DNA of 64,000 nucleotides from contig NZ_DS996846.1 in NCBI RefSeq assembly GCF_000156655.1, positions 89,884 to 153,883 on the forward strand, in the 5' to 3' direction. Under the pieces are notes generated by a model. That model was not told the origin of the DNA and did no database searches. It was given only the letters and a program-made list of their open reading frames with translations. Both the position numbers and the translations under genes were made by a program. How positions within the stretch are numbered: position 1 is the first letter of the stretch; each line of letters starts with the position of its first letter. This document shows, one piece after another, positions 44,456 through 53,562 of the stretch. Origin of the DNA: Holdemanella biformis DSM 3989. GTDB lineage: Bacteria > Bacillota_I > Bacilli_A > Erysipelotrichales > Erysipelotrichaceae.

Positions 44456-44538
44456 ATTATATTCCGATTGCATATTTTTGCAAGCGTTTCGTGTTTTAAT
44501 TTATATTGCAAATTTTTGAAACAATGTTAGAATTATAT
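44456..44538. promoter_or_regulatory. Divergent promoters with twin BlaI-type dyads
   Basis: Minus unit: TTGCAA (44478-44483), 16 bp, TATAAT (44456-44461). Plus unit: TTGCAA (from 44506), 16 bp, TAGAAT. Each -35 box is embedded in a dyad-like box, TTGCATATTTTTGCAA (44468-44483) and TTGCAAATTTTTGAAA (44506-44521), 38 bp apart. The two gene pairs therefore share one repressor. Confidence 0.7.
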
Positions 44539-44550
44539 TGGGTGATAATT

Positions 44551-44913
44551 ATGATACAACTAACAAAAAAAGAAAGAAGTGTTATGGACATTCTATGGGA
44601 CAGTCACATTGAAATGTCAGCAAGTGAAATTAGAGAAACCTCTAATGAAGAATTGAGTATTTACACTATCCAACAAGCTTTGCGCCATTTATTAGAAATA
44701 CGTTTTATTGAAGTGTACGACATTGCCTTCAACAACAAATCTTTAACACGTAAGTATAAACCACTCGTATCACAAGCTGAATATGTAGATTCTTTTATCA
44801 ACAATGATACAAGACTTCAATTAGCCAGTAACTTTGTCAATAATACGGATGATTTAGAAGAATTAGAAAAACTTCAAAAACTCATCGAGAAAAAATTAAG
44901 AGCATTAAAATGA
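44551..44913 (+). CDS. blaI: BlaI/MecI-family repressor
   Basis: 120 residues from ATG 44551 (GGTGA just upstream); the in-frame start at 44506 lies in the operator. The winged helix is at 1-75 (LTKKERSVMDILWDSHIEMSASEI, TIQQALRHLLE), and the C-terminal dimerisation helices follow (DDLEELEKLQKLIEKKL). BlaI proteins repress divergently arranged promoters until cleaved on signal from a BlaR1-type protease. The next gene is that protease, overlapping by 4 nt. No beta-lactamase or PBP gene lies here, so the target is probably the two small secreted proteins. Confidence 0.85.
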   Translation: MIQLTKKERSVMDILWDSHIEMSASEIRETSNEELSIYTIQQALRHLLEIRFIEVYDIAFNNKSLTRKYKPLVSQAEYVDSFINNDTRLQLASNFVNNTDDLEELEKLQKLIEKKLRALK

Positions 44914-46133
44914 CATTTTCCTTGACTTCATTCTTTTCCGGATTATGCAGTGTTACTTTATTCATAATGTGTTTTGGATTTATACTACGACATAAAAAGG
45001 CATATAAATACTTTCGTACAGATGCACTCTTATTAATCATATGTCTGATTTTTATTCGCTTACTGTTTCCGTTTGAACATAAACACATGATCTATATTCC
45101 AATCCAAAAAGTAATGAATCCACTTTTGGATTTCTTCGATCAAACATATATAGTAAAGCTTTTGATCTTATTGTGGCTTATAGGAAGTGTAATCTTTTTG
45201 ATCTACTTCATAAAAGATTATATTCATACAGAATATATCTACAAAAAAATAATGAAGCAAAGCCAAATTGTTGGATATAGACAATCTTATCCTGTATACA
45301 AATCAAATTTGATCTATGGACCTTGTGTGATTGGATTACACAAAACTATTTTACTTCCTGAAATTGACTTTTCAGAATCGGATTTAAATTCAATCCTCGC
45401 ACATGAAAGTTACCACATCAAGAAGAATCACAATCTAATCAAAGGCATATTAAATATTATTTGCTGCATATACTGGTGGTTTATCCCCATATATTTCTTC
45501 AAAAAATATATTTTCCTATATTTAGAAATGAAAACTGATGATTCTATAATCCAAAATCTTGATGAAAAAGAAAGCTTTGCCTATATGCAGACTCTGATTC
45601 AAATTCAGAGGCAATCCTCTCAGAAATCATTCACGTCCTATATTTCTTCAAACGGATTCATTCTTAATTACCGAATCCATTACATGATGAAAGGATTACA
45701 CAAAAAGAAAACAAATACTGTTATTTTGGTTTCAACTATATTGATCTGTTTCTTATCTACCTTTATAAACATTTCTGGATATTATACAAATACTGAGTTA
45801 ACAGAAAATACATTTGAAATCACAAATGCAAATGCGTATATATTTGAAAACAAAAACAATCCTCCATCCTTATTATTTTATTTAGATAATCAATATATCT
45901 TAGGTGGATATACCAACTTAAAAGAAATACAAGACGAACAAAAACTACCAACATACAAAGATCTTGGAAAAACCCGAAACATTCAATCAATCACAAATAC
46001 ACAGAATACAGTCATCAAGAATTCAAAACAAACTACTTACCGATGGAAATATAAATTAGAAGATGGTTATGTATACAGAAGGCTATATAATGCATGTAAA
46101 AACACTTGGGTTTCCGATTGGATGTCAGCCTGA
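44910..46133 (+). CDS. BlaR1/MecR1-like M56 metallopeptidase sensor
   Basis: 407 residues. Membrane segments (about 1-20, 35-52, 80-105) are followed by the M56 zinc protease domain with HESYH in ILAHESYHIKKNHNL, and a further membrane helix (about 275-293). The extracellular C-terminal part of about 115 residues is not a penicillin-binding domain, lacking SxxK and KTG motifs; it contains YYTNTELTENTFEI and WKYKLEDGYVYRR. The sensor therefore detects something other than a beta-lactam. The start overlaps blaI by 4 nt. On activation it should trigger BlaI cleavage and derepress the divergent secreted-protein operon. Confidence 0.83.
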   Translation: MTFSLTSFFSGLCSVTLFIMCFGFILRHKKAYKYFRTDALLLIICLIFIRLLFPFEHKHMIYIPIQKVMNPLLDFFDQTYIVKLLILLWLIGSVIFLIYFIKDYIHTEYIYKKIMKQSQIVGYRQSYPVYKSNLIYGPCVIGLHKTILLPEIDFSESDLNSILAHESYHIKKNHNLIKGILNIICCIYWWFIPIYFFKKYIFLYLEMKTDDSIIQNLDEKESFAYMQTLIQIQRQSSQKSFTSYISSNGFILNYRIHYMMKGLHKKKTNTVILVSTILICFLSTFINISGYYTNTELTENTFEITNANAYIFENKNNPPSLLFYLDNQYILGGYTNLKEIQDEQKLPTYKDLGKTRNIQSITNTQNTVIKNSKQTTYRWKYKLEDGYVYRRLYNACKNTWVSDWMSA

Positions 46134-46140
46134 AATTTAT

Positions 46141-46170
46141 AACGAAGATTACCACAGTCTTCGTTTTTTT
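46141..46170 (+). terminator. Terminator of the BlaRI-like operon
   Basis: AACGAAGA/TCTTCGTT stem with seven T, 7 nt after the stop codon. Confidence 0.85.
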
Positions 46171-46204
46171 ATTCAACAAGGATAACTTACGCATTAAAAT
46201 GCCT

Positions 46205-46335
46205 GAAAAAAAGGACCCAGACAAATAAAACGTTGTCCAAGTCCAATATCAGCTATAAATAGTTTTGGGATATATGCCTCCTGTTAAAATTTTGGAGAGC
46301 AAATTCACCTAACCACATCCAAATTTATTGCGCCG
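46205..46335 (-). repeat. 3'-end repeat with terminator hairpin, copy 2
   Basis: Follows the metK stop codon by about 10 nt and ends with the hairpin GGACTTGGACAAC/TTGTCTGGGTCC and a T-run. A diverged copy of the element at 43598-43728, at the same place relative to its gene. Confidence 0.7.
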
Positions 46336-46345
46336 CTCCAATCGA

Positions 46346-47440
46346 TTAATATTCTAACTTTTTAACTTTTTCCCAAGTAAATTGAGGATCACCAAAGTGT
46401 CCATAGCATGATGTTTTGTGGTAAACTGGCTTTCTTAAATCCAATTCTGAAATGATGTTTCCTACTTCAAAATTGAAGTTTTTCTTAACGATTTCTAATA
46501 GTTTTTCATCATCAAATTTACCTGTTCCAAAAGTATCTACACATAAAGATACAGGTTGTGCTTTACCAATTGCGTACGCAACTTCAACTTCACAACGACG
46601 AGCTAAGCCATTGGCAACAATGTTTTTAGCTACATAACGAGAGTAGTAAGCCGCACTACGGTCTACTTTTGTAGGGTCTTTACTAGAGAAGCATCCTCCT
46701 CCAATACGTCCACGTCCACCATATGTATCACATACGATTTTACGTCCTGTAGTTCCTGAATCTCCCCATGATCCACCTACAACGAAGCTTCCAGATGGGT
46801 TGATGAAATATTTTGTGTTTTCATCTAAGTATTTTTCATCAATACAAGGTTTGATGACTTCATTCATAATCAATTCTTTAATTTCTTCTTGCGTAATGTC
46901 TTTTGAGTGTTGAGTAGAAACTACGATTGTATCAATACGTTTGATTTCATCATTTTCATATTCAACAGATACCTGTGTTTTTCCATCTGGCTTTAACAAA
47001 TCTGGATGTTGTCTTCTAACTTTTGTCAATTGACGAGCTAAAAGGTGTGCATAGTAGATTGTTAATGGCATGTACTCATCATTTTCATCACATGCATATC
47101 CAAACATAATACCTTGGTCACCAGCACATACTTCATCACGGTTTACGGCATTGTGAATTTCAGGACTTTGTTGGTTTACAACAGTATGTACATGATATTC
47201 TTCAGTATATCCAATACGTTTGATTTCATTTAATGCGATTGTTTCATAATCCAATTCTGCTTTTGTATTACATTCACCATAAATCAATACAAAATCATCT
47301 TTGATTGTACATTCAACAGCCATATTTGAATATGGATCTTGAGCTAATGCAGCATCTACGATCGCATCGGCAATTTGGTCACAAATTTTATCTGGATGAC
47401 CTTCAGTAACACTTTCACTTGTAAAAATATAGTCTTTCAT
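46346..47440 (-). CDS. metK: S-adenosylmethionine synthetase
   Basis: 364 residues, about 20-35 shorter than most bacterial MetK. It makes SAM from Met and ATP. Conserved segments are TSESVTEGHPDKICDQIADA (N-terminal ATP/Met site), CAGDQGIMFGYA and FINPSGSFVVGG. The P-loop-like GGGAFSGKD reads GGGCFSSKDPTKVDRSAAY, retaining Lys and Asp but with Ala-to-Cys and Gly-to-Ser changes. A SAM-I riboswitch with terminator lies in the 5' leader, so synthesis is shut off by its product. The start has AGGAG upstream. Monocistronic. Confidence 0.95.
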   Translation of the reverse strand: MKDYIFTSESVTEGHPDKICDQIADAIVDAALAQDPYSNMAVECTIKDDFVLIYGECNTKAELDYETIALNEIKRIGYTEEYHVHTVVNQQSPEIHNAVNRDEVCAGDQGIMFGYACDENDEYMPLTIYYAHLLARQLTKVRRQHPDLLKPDGKTQVSVEYENDEIKRIDTIVVSTQHSKDITQEEIKELIMNEVIKPCIDEKYLDENTKYFINPSGSFVVGGSWGDSGTTGRKIVCDTYGGRGRIGGGCFSSKDPTKVDRSAAYYSRYVAKNIVANGLARRCEVEVAYAIGKAQPVSLCVDTFGTGKFDDEKLLEIVKKNFNFEVGNIISELDLRKPVYHKTSCYGHFGDPQFTWEKVKKLEY

Positions 47441-47463
47441 TTTGTCTCCTCTTCTCTTGCTTA

Positions 47464-47495
47464 TCCATAAAAAAACATACTTTAAGAAGTATGTT
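47464..47495 (-). terminator. metK attenuator terminator
   Basis: AACATACTT-CTTA-AAGTATGTT followed by seven T. The alternative antiterminator pairs AAGAAGTAT (3' side of riboswitch P1) with ATACTTCTT of this stem. Confidence 0.85.
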
Positions 47496-47511
47496 ACAAA
47501 TCTTTATACTT

Positions 47512-47600
47512 CTTATCGCTGTTAGCAGGACCACCTTAACATATTGTCAGGTTGGCGTGAAGTCAACGAGCTAACTCTCTACTTCAACTCTGGATAATTT
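47512..47600 (-). ncRNA. SAM-I (S-box) riboswitch
   Basis: P1 is TTATC (5') with GATAA (3'). Next to P1 is CAGAG, then P2 TGAAGT/ACTTCA. The P2 loop GTTAGC pairs with GCTAAC (joining region) to form the class-defining pseudoknot. P3 is GCCAACC to GGTGG. The 3' P1 strand can instead form an antiterminator with the following terminator. When SAM binds, P1 forms and metK is terminated. A promoter TTGCAT, 17 bp, TTTAAT lies just upstream (about 47613-47641). Confidence 0.88.
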
Positions 47601-47672
47601 TTTTACGCATAAAGATTAAAACATGAAACTACAAATAATGCAAGAAATTCATCATTATAATTATACACATAT

Positions 47673-47700
47673 CAAAAAATGGCTAAATTGTATAGCCATT
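47673..47700 (-). terminator. Terminator after the LUD gene
   Basis: AATGGCTA/TAGCCATT stem followed by TTTTTTG. Confidence 0.85.
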
Positions 47701-47705
47701 TCTTT

Positions 47706-48335
47706 CTAATATCCTAATACTTCATCCACTAAAATGACATGAATACGATCAGGTTCCATACTGTTTCTTGTGATAACCAATTGGTCGCAAATACAACCTT
47801 GGGCTAAACAATTTGCACAACTACCCGTAACTTGACACGGCCTATTTCCAGCAAATCGTTGACTGTTAATTGGTGCAGCTATATTTCTTACGCGAGAAAT
47901 TGCACTCTCTACATCTTTTGTGACCTTATTCATACCTACAATCATTATTATATGTTTAGGCCCAAAACATAAACATGACACACGATTACAATGCCCATCC
48001 ATATTGACTAAAATTCCATCTTCTGTCATGGCATTCGTACTCATTAAATAGTAGTCTGTATAAAAACAATCTCTTTCTAATTTATACTTTTCTTCAGCAT
48101 CCCTAGCTTTATCACGATCGATAACTTTAAAATTTCTTTTATATAGTTCTTCCTTGATTCCTATTTTATTTAAAGTATCTGAGCCTCCCCAACCTACACT
48201 TGTACCTGGTTTCATAATTTCAAATGCTAAATCCAAAGCTTCTTGTTTCGAATGCACATAATATCCATTCATATGTCTATTTTTTAAGCCTTGAATCACT
48301 TTTTTAGATAATAAATCATTTCGTTTTGTGATCAT
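47706..48335 (-). CDS. LUD-domain protein (LutC/YkgG-like)
   Basis: 209 residues of the LUD family, typified by lactate-utilisation proteins LutC/LutB. The conserved glycine-rich VGWGGSDTLNKIGI is near 47-60 and NMDGHCNRVSCLCFGPKHIIMIVGMNKV near 110-137. A Cys cluster at the C-terminus (CQVTGSCANCLAQGCICDQL) could hold an iron-sulfur cluster or zinc. No lutA or lutB is beside it; the gene follows dnaE with a 3-nt gap. Stand-alone LUD proteins of this kind are common in anaerobic Firmicutes and not well characterised. Function is uncertain. Confidence 0.8.
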   Translation of the reverse strand: MITKRNDLLSKKVIQGLKNRHMNGYYVHSKQEALDLAFEIMKPGTSVGWGGSDTLNKIGIKEELYKRNFKVIDRDKARDAEEKYKLERDCFYTDYYLMSTNAMTEDGILVNMDGHCNRVSCLCFGPKHIIMIVGMNKVTKDVESAISRVRNIAAPINSQRFAGNRPCQVTGSCANCLAQGCICDQLVITRNSMEPDRIHVILVDEVLGY

Positions 48336-48338
48336 TTT

Positions 48339-51300
48339 TTACACCTCGATCCATTCTATTCTATTTACTACAATTGATGTTGGACGATCTTTCTTGCCTT
48401 GAATCAAACAAATACGATCTTTTTGAATGTTTTCTTTTTGTTGTTCATACAAACGAGGCATGATAACTGCATCCATTTTACCGGCTTCATCCTCTACGCT
48501 CATAAAGCACATCCAATCCCCTTTTTTTGTCTTATGTGTTCTAAAAGATGCCACACGCACTAAAATATTCATATATCCATCTCTATTTACCGCATTCAAT
48601 AATGGAATGCAATTTGGATATTTATGCATACGTAAAGATTGTACAGGATGCTCACTTACATAAAAGCCATATACATATTGTTCTTTTTGCGCTTTTTGAA
48701 TTGGATTCTCTTTAATTCTTTGAATGCCCGGACGAGACACAATACTAAAATCAAAACGTAAATCATTAGGATCTTCGATTCGTACAATATTTACATAATC
48801 CATCAGTTTTCTTAAATTCTCATTTAAAGTTGCTCGATTATATCCAAAACAATCCAACGCGCCTCCATCAATTAAGATACGAATTGTAGATTCATTGATT
48901 TTATACATACTTGCCTTAGCCAAAAAATCAAATAAATCTGTATACGGCACATGTTCAATAATTGTTGGATAAATCGTCTTTCCTACACCCTTTAAGACTT
49001 GTAACGGCATACGAATTGAATTTTGTTCAATCGTATAGAAAGCCTTTGAATGATTAATATCGCATCCATTCACAACAATATTTCTTCTTTTACATTCATA
49101 AATATATTGCGAAGTTTTTATACCTGAACCAATGACACTATTTAATAGGCTCTGATAAAAATATAAAGGATAATTTGCCTTTAAATAAGCCATTTGATAA
49201 GCGACTAAACTATAAGCATAACTATGTGATTTATTAAATCCATAACCTGCAAATTGTTCCATTATAGAAAATATCTCATTGGAAACAGAATCTTTGATAC
49301 GATTCTTTCGTGCACCTAAAATAAATTGTTCCTTTAAATTCTGCATAACATCCAATTTCTTTTTCGACATCGCCTTACGCAAAGTATCGGCTTGCGCCAA
49401 ACTAAATCCACCAATTACTTGGGCTGTCTGCATAACTTGTTCCTGATAGATCATGATCCCATAGGTTTCTTTTAAAATAGGCTCTAATAAAGGATGTGGA
49501 TATACAACTTTTGAAGGATCCTTTTTTCTTTCAATATATGTATCAATATGTTGCATCGCTCCAGGACGATATAAAGCAAGGACTACACTAATATCCTCAA
49601 TTTTATTGGGTTGTATCTTTTGGAGTAAAGTTGTAATTCCACTAGACTCCAATTGAAATACACCAAGTGTATTTCCAAGGGATAATAGTTGATATGTTTT
49701 CGCATCCTTTAAATTGATTTTCATCATATCTAAAGAAATATGTTTCTGTTCTTTTAGATTTGTGACAATTTCATGAATCGTTGTTAGATTACGAATTCCC
49801 AAAAAATCCATTTTGATCAAACCTAAATCTTCAAGATATTCTGCCGTAAATTGTGTAGCTTGTATATCTCCATCCACACTTACAAGAGGACAAACATTCA
49901 CAATAGGCTGATCTGAAAGGACAATTCCTGCCGCATGCAAAGATGTATGGCGTGGTAATCCTTCAATACTTACACACATCTGAAATAATTCAATCAATTT
50001 TTGATCTGATTGAATCCTTTTTCGAAATAAAGCATTATCATTATAAGCCTGCATTAACGTAATTTTAGGCGTATTCTTTAACATTTTTGAAAGCTCATCC
50101 ACAATTCTTGCCGGAATATTCATCACACGTCCTACATCACGAATAGCTTGTCTTGCTTGTAATGTATTGAATGTTACAATATGACTCACATGATCCTGTC
50201 CATAGAGTTTGCGAACATATCGAATGACTTCATCTCTTCTGTCATCTGGAAAATCCGTATCGATATCGGGCATAGAAATACGTGATGGATTTAAAAATCT
50301 TTCAAACAACAAATTATTTTGAATTGGATCAATATGCGTAATACCAAGACAATATGCAACTAAAGAACCTGCTGCACTACCACGTCCTGGACCCACAAAT
50401 ATATCTTTACTTCTGGCATATCGGATAAAGTCCCAGACAATCAAAAAATAATCAGTAAATCCCATATTGATAATGACACTCAATTCATATTCTAGACGAT
50501 TCATATAAACTGCATCTAGATTCCCGTTTAATCGTTTTTCTAATCCCTTTTTACAAAGCTTCACCAAATAATCACTAGAATCAATATGCAGCTTATTTTC
50601 AAACACTGGAAGCTTTGATTTTTGAAACGCCATTTGAACATTGCACATTCTTGCGATTTGTTCTGTAGCCAACAAATCACATTCATCATACAACGCTTCC
50701 ATTTCTTGTGGACTTCTTAAATATCTTTGAAATTGAACATCTAAGCCTTGGTTTTCTATACTTGTTTGTTTAGCAATAGCTCTTAATGCTTGTAATGACT
50801 TTACATCTTCACTCTTCTCATAAAGAATACGCGACAGTGCTACACACTTACAATCAAGTTGTTTCAAAATCTTATTGTCGACTCTTTTTTTTCCTGAATC
50901 ATTCATAGATATGGAAACATAAAAATCCGAAAAAGAATTTTTACATAGTTCTACAAACGCACTTAACTTTTCTAAATCCTGATGTTCAATATATGCACTA
51001 AATGTATCTTTTCCATCACTTGAAGTAAGGACAACACAATCTTTGGCATACTTTATAACTTCATCAAAAGATACATTTTCTTTTATGATCGAACTTAATT
51101 TATATAAATTCTGTAGACCCATATCATTCTTCGCTAGAAGAATAAAATGAAAGGGCTCTTCATTATAGATGGAATCAACTTCTAAACCAATAATCGCATG
51201 AACATTATGTTTTTTACATAGTTGATAGAACTCCATCGTTCCATACATCACATTATGATCGGTTAAACAAACATGATTATATCCGAGTTGTTTTTGATGA

Positions 51301-51371
51301 AGAATCATACTTTCTAAACGAATTGGCGATTCCAATAAAGAATATGAACTTCGCATATGTAAGTGAACCAT
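48339..51371 (-). CDS. dnaE: DNA polymerase III alpha subunit
   Basis: 1010 residues from ATG 51371 (AAAGGTGG upstream), somewhat shorter than E. coli DnaE (1160), typical of the Firmicutes DnaE3 form. The PHP domain is at 1-200 (HLHMRSSYSLLES, TDHNVMYGTMEFY). The palm has the catalytic Asp residues in PDIDTDFPDDRRDEV near 375, and the fingers contain GPGRGSAAGSLVAYCLGI and YQEQVMQTAQVIGGFS. The C-terminal OB-fold is near 900-1000 (VRVASFRTHKTKKGDWMCFM). In this group it assists PolC in lagging-strand synthesis. It sits between nrnA-like and LUD genes. Confidence 0.95.
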   Translation of the reverse strand: MVHLHMRSSYSLLESPIRLESMILHQKQLGYNHVCLTDHNVMYGTMEFYQLCKKHNVHAIIGLEVDSIYNEEPFHFILLAKNDMGLQNLYKLSSIIKENVSFDEVIKYAKDCVVLTSSDGKDTFSAYIEHQDLEKLSAFVELCKNSFSDFYVSISMNDSGKKRVDNKILKQLDCKCVALSRILYEKSEDVKSLQALRAIAKQTSIENQGLDVQFQRYLRSPQEMEALYDECDLLATEQIARMCNVQMAFQKSKLPVFENKLHIDSSDYLVKLCKKGLEKRLNGNLDAVYMNRLEYELSVIINMGFTDYFLIVWDFIRYARSKDIFVGPGRGSAAGSLVAYCLGITHIDPIQNNLLFERFLNPSRISMPDIDTDFPDDRRDEVIRYVRKLYGQDHVSHIVTFNTLQARQAIRDVGRVMNIPARIVDELSKMLKNTPKITLMQAYNDNALFRKRIQSDQKLIELFQMCVSIEGLPRHTSLHAAGIVLSDQPIVNVCPLVSVDGDIQATQFTAEYLEDLGLIKMDFLGIRNLTTIHEIVTNLKEQKHISLDMMKINLKDAKTYQLLSLGNTLGVFQLESSGITTLLQKIQPNKIEDISVVLALYRPGAMQHIDTYIERKKDPSKVVYPHPLLEPILKETYGIMIYQEQVMQTAQVIGGFSLAQADTLRKAMSKKKLDVMQNLKEQFILGARKNRIKDSVSNEIFSIMEQFAGYGFNKSHSYAYSLVAYQMAYLKANYPLYFYQSLLNSVIGSGIKTSQYIYECKRRNIVVNGCDINHSKAFYTIEQNSIRMPLQVLKGVGKTIYPTIIEHVPYTDLFDFLAKASMYKINESTIRILIDGGALDCFGYNRATLNENLRKLMDYVNIVRIEDPNDLRFDFSIVSRPGIQRIKENPIQKAQKEQYVYGFYVSEHPVQSLRMHKYPNCIPLLNAVNRDGYMNILVRVASFRTHKTKKGDWMCFMSVEDEAGKMDAVIMPRLYEQQKENIQKDRICLIQGKKDRPTSIVVNRIEWIEV

Positions 51372-51408
51372 AGAATACCACCTTTCCATTGTAGATATTA
51401 TAGCATAA

Positions 51409-51438
51409 GAAAAAGAGATAGCTTCTTAAGCTACCTCT
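51409..51438 (-). terminator. Terminator of the nrnA-like gene
   Basis: GAGAGGTAGCTT/AAGCTATCTC stem followed by TTTTTC, overlapping the stop codon. Confidence 0.8.
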
Positions 51439-52358
51439 CGATTTGATAAAATTTCGATAATTTGATCGACTTGATCACGCGTTAAGTTTTTGATTCCACT
51501 TGCACATTCGTGGCCGCCACCACCAAATTCCATAGCTACATCACGAATTGGAATATTTCTTGATCTTAAAGATGCACTATAGTGAATTTGATCTTCCATG
51601 CGTGTAAATAAAGCCCACATTTCAACACAATCAATACCGGCTAAACAATACACTTTATCTTTGGCATCTGTAAAGTTTAAACCATACTCTTCATAATCTT
51701 CACATTCTAGAATCGAATAAAGAAATTTATTATTAAGTATTGTATGATTTCGTACAACCGTTTCATATCTGTAATCTTCAATCGATTTAGAGAAGTTAAG
51801 TTGTTCAACTTTAGTAACATCTACACCTTGTTCAAATAAGTATTTTGCGGCATCAAATGTAGCTGGGCGAACATTATTTGTCGTAAAACGAATGTTGTCT
51901 GCCGTCAATCCTAAATATAACATTAATGCACTTTCTACAGGAATATTTACTTTATTTTCTTGAAGATATAAAGCTAATAACTCACAAGTAGCACTTGCCT
52001 TATCGTCAATCCATTCTTCATCACAAATGGTTTCTACTTGTGCGTGATGATCGATACGTATCGATTTTTTTGCGAACTTGTAACGTTCATCATCAATACG
52101 TGCTGCATTTGAAGTGTCTAAAACAATAGCTAAACTGGAAGCGACTACGTCATCATCTACTTCATCCATCGTTACATTGTTTCTTTGTGATACAGGACAA
52201 TTACTTCCTAAACAATAGATTTTTTTATCTGGATAAGCACTTTCTAAATAGTACTTCAATCCAAATTGAGATCCGATCGCATCCATGTCGGCAAAAACAT
52301 GTCGAAAGATTGTGATTGTATTAAAATCTTTTACACTTTCTAAAATAGCATTAGGCAT
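51426..52358 (-). CDS. nrnA: NrnA-like DHH/DHHA1 phosphoesterase (oligoribonuclease/pAp phosphatase)
   Basis: 310 residues with DHH-family motifs: FRHVFADMDAIGSQFG (metal Asp), VLDTSNAARID, IRIDHHAQVE (the DHH motif) and, in the DHHA1 half, GGGGHECASGIK. NrnA degrades nano-RNAs of 2-5 nt and dephosphorylates pAp, finishing RNA decay. Overlaps ackA by 8 nt. The assignment over other DHH proteins (for example c-di-AMP GdpP) rests on length and absence of membrane segments. Confidence 0.85.
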   Translation of the reverse strand: MPNAILESVKDFNTITIFRHVFADMDAIGSQFGLKYYLESAYPDKKIYCLGSNCPVSQRNNVTMDEVDDDVVASSLAIVLDTSNAARIDDERYKFAKKSIRIDHHAQVETICDEEWIDDKASATCELLALYLQENKVNIPVESALMLYLGLTADNIRFTTNNVRPATFDAAKYLFEQGVDVTKVEQLNFSKSIEDYRYETVVRNHTILNNKFLYSILECEDYEEYGLNFTDAKDKVYCLAGIDCVEMWALFTRMEDQIHYSASLRSRNIPIRDVAMEFGGGGHECASGIKNLTRDQVDQIIEILSNREVA

Positions 52359-53550
52359 TAGCCATCAAATCCTTGTAGGCATCACGTGCGATAACTAATT
52401 CTTCATTTGTAGGTAATAACCATACTTGCATTTTTGATTCAGGAGCACTTAATAATTTTTCAACTCCACGAACTCCATCGTTGTCTTCTGGTTTTACAAC
52501 AACACCAAATGCGGATAATCCATCACAAATTCTTTGACGCATTGCACAGTCATTTTCACCGATACCACCCGCAAAGACGATCGCATCAGCACCACCCATT
52601 AATCCATAGTATCCTGATACAACTTCAACAATACGGTTAACGTAAACATTTTGAGTTAAGATTGCACGTGGATTTCCTTCTTTGATAGCTGCTTCAATGT
52701 CACGACCATCACTAGAGATTCCACTTACACCTAACATACCAGATTTTTTGTTCATGATTGTATCCATTTCATCTGGTGTATAACCATATTTATTTTCTAA
52801 GAATGGAACGATTGCAGGGTCAATATCTCCACAACGAGTACCCATCATGATTCCTCCAAGAGGTGTAAATCCCATTGATGTCTTATAGGATTTACCATTT
52901 TTTACAGCTGTGATACTTGCACCATTTCCCAAGTGACAAGTGATGATGTTCATTTCTTCTTGTGTTTTTCCTTGAAGCTCAGCTAAACGTTTTGTCAAAT
53001 ATTCATGACTCGTTCCATGAGCTCCGTAACGACGTACTTTATCATTTGTATAATATTCATAAGGAAGTGGGAAGATATAGTTTTCTTCTGGCATACTTTG
53101 GTGGAATGCTGTATCAAATACAAATGTATGTTTACATTCTGGTAAAGCATCTCTAAATGAACGGTATCCGACTAATGCAGCTGGGTTGTGTAAAGGAGCT
53201 AATGCACATAATTCTTCTACTTTAGCTTCTACATCTGCATCTACAGGAACAGAATGAGAGAAATATTCTCCACCATGAACAACACGGTGTCCAATCGCTT
53301 TGATATCTTCTAAGCTATTTACAACTTTGTGTTCGATCAAAGCTTCCATTAACTTTTTAACAGCTACTGCGTGATCTTTGATATCTAAGATTTCCTCAAT
53401 TTTTTCTCCATTGGCTTTCATTCCAAAAATAGAATCATTCAAACCAATACGTTCAACATTTCCTTGTGCTAGAACTTCTTCTTCTGGCATCTTAAAAACT
53501 TGGAATTTCAATGATGAACTTCCTGCATTAACACTCATAACAATCGACAT
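52351..53550 (-). CDS. ackA: Acetate kinase
   Basis: 399 residues, complete. The ASKHA signatures are VNAGSSSLKFQVF at the N-terminus (phosphate-binding), VVHGGEYFSHS, FDTAFHQSMPEENYIFPLP (catalytic Asp/His region), HLGNGASITAVKNGKS, GFTPLGGIMMGTRCGDIDP and FAGGIGENDCAMR. It makes ATP from acetyl phosphate, the main energy step of mixed-acid fermentation, which suits an anaerobe. No pta in the window. AGGAGG precedes the start. It lies 12 nt after ylxM. Confidence 0.97.
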   Translation of the reverse strand: MSIVMSVNAGSSSLKFQVFKMPEEEVLAQGNVERIGLNDSIFGMKANGEKIEEILDIKDHAVAVKKLMEALIEHKVVNSLEDIKAIGHRVVHGGEYFSHSVPVDADVEAKVEELCALAPLHNPAALVGYRSFRDALPECKHTFVFDTAFHQSMPEENYIFPLPYEYYTNDKVRRYGAHGTSHEYLTKRLAELQGKTQEEMNIITCHLGNGASITAVKNGKSYKTSMGFTPLGGIMMGTRCGDIDPAIVPFLENKYGYTPDEMDTIMNKKSGMLGVSGISSDGRDIEAAIKEGNPRAILTQNVYVNRIVEVVSGYYGLMGGADAIVFAGGIGENDCAMRQRICDGLSAFGVVVKPEDNDGVRGVEKLLSAPESKMQVWLLPTNEELVIARDAYKDLMANA

Positions 53551-53562
53551 TTTTTGATCCTC

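Noticed and set aside
44551-46133. Beta-lactam resistance locus
   Set aside because: The repressor and protease are BlaRI-like, but the sensor lacks a penicillin-binding domain and no beta-lactamase or PBP gene is adjacent.
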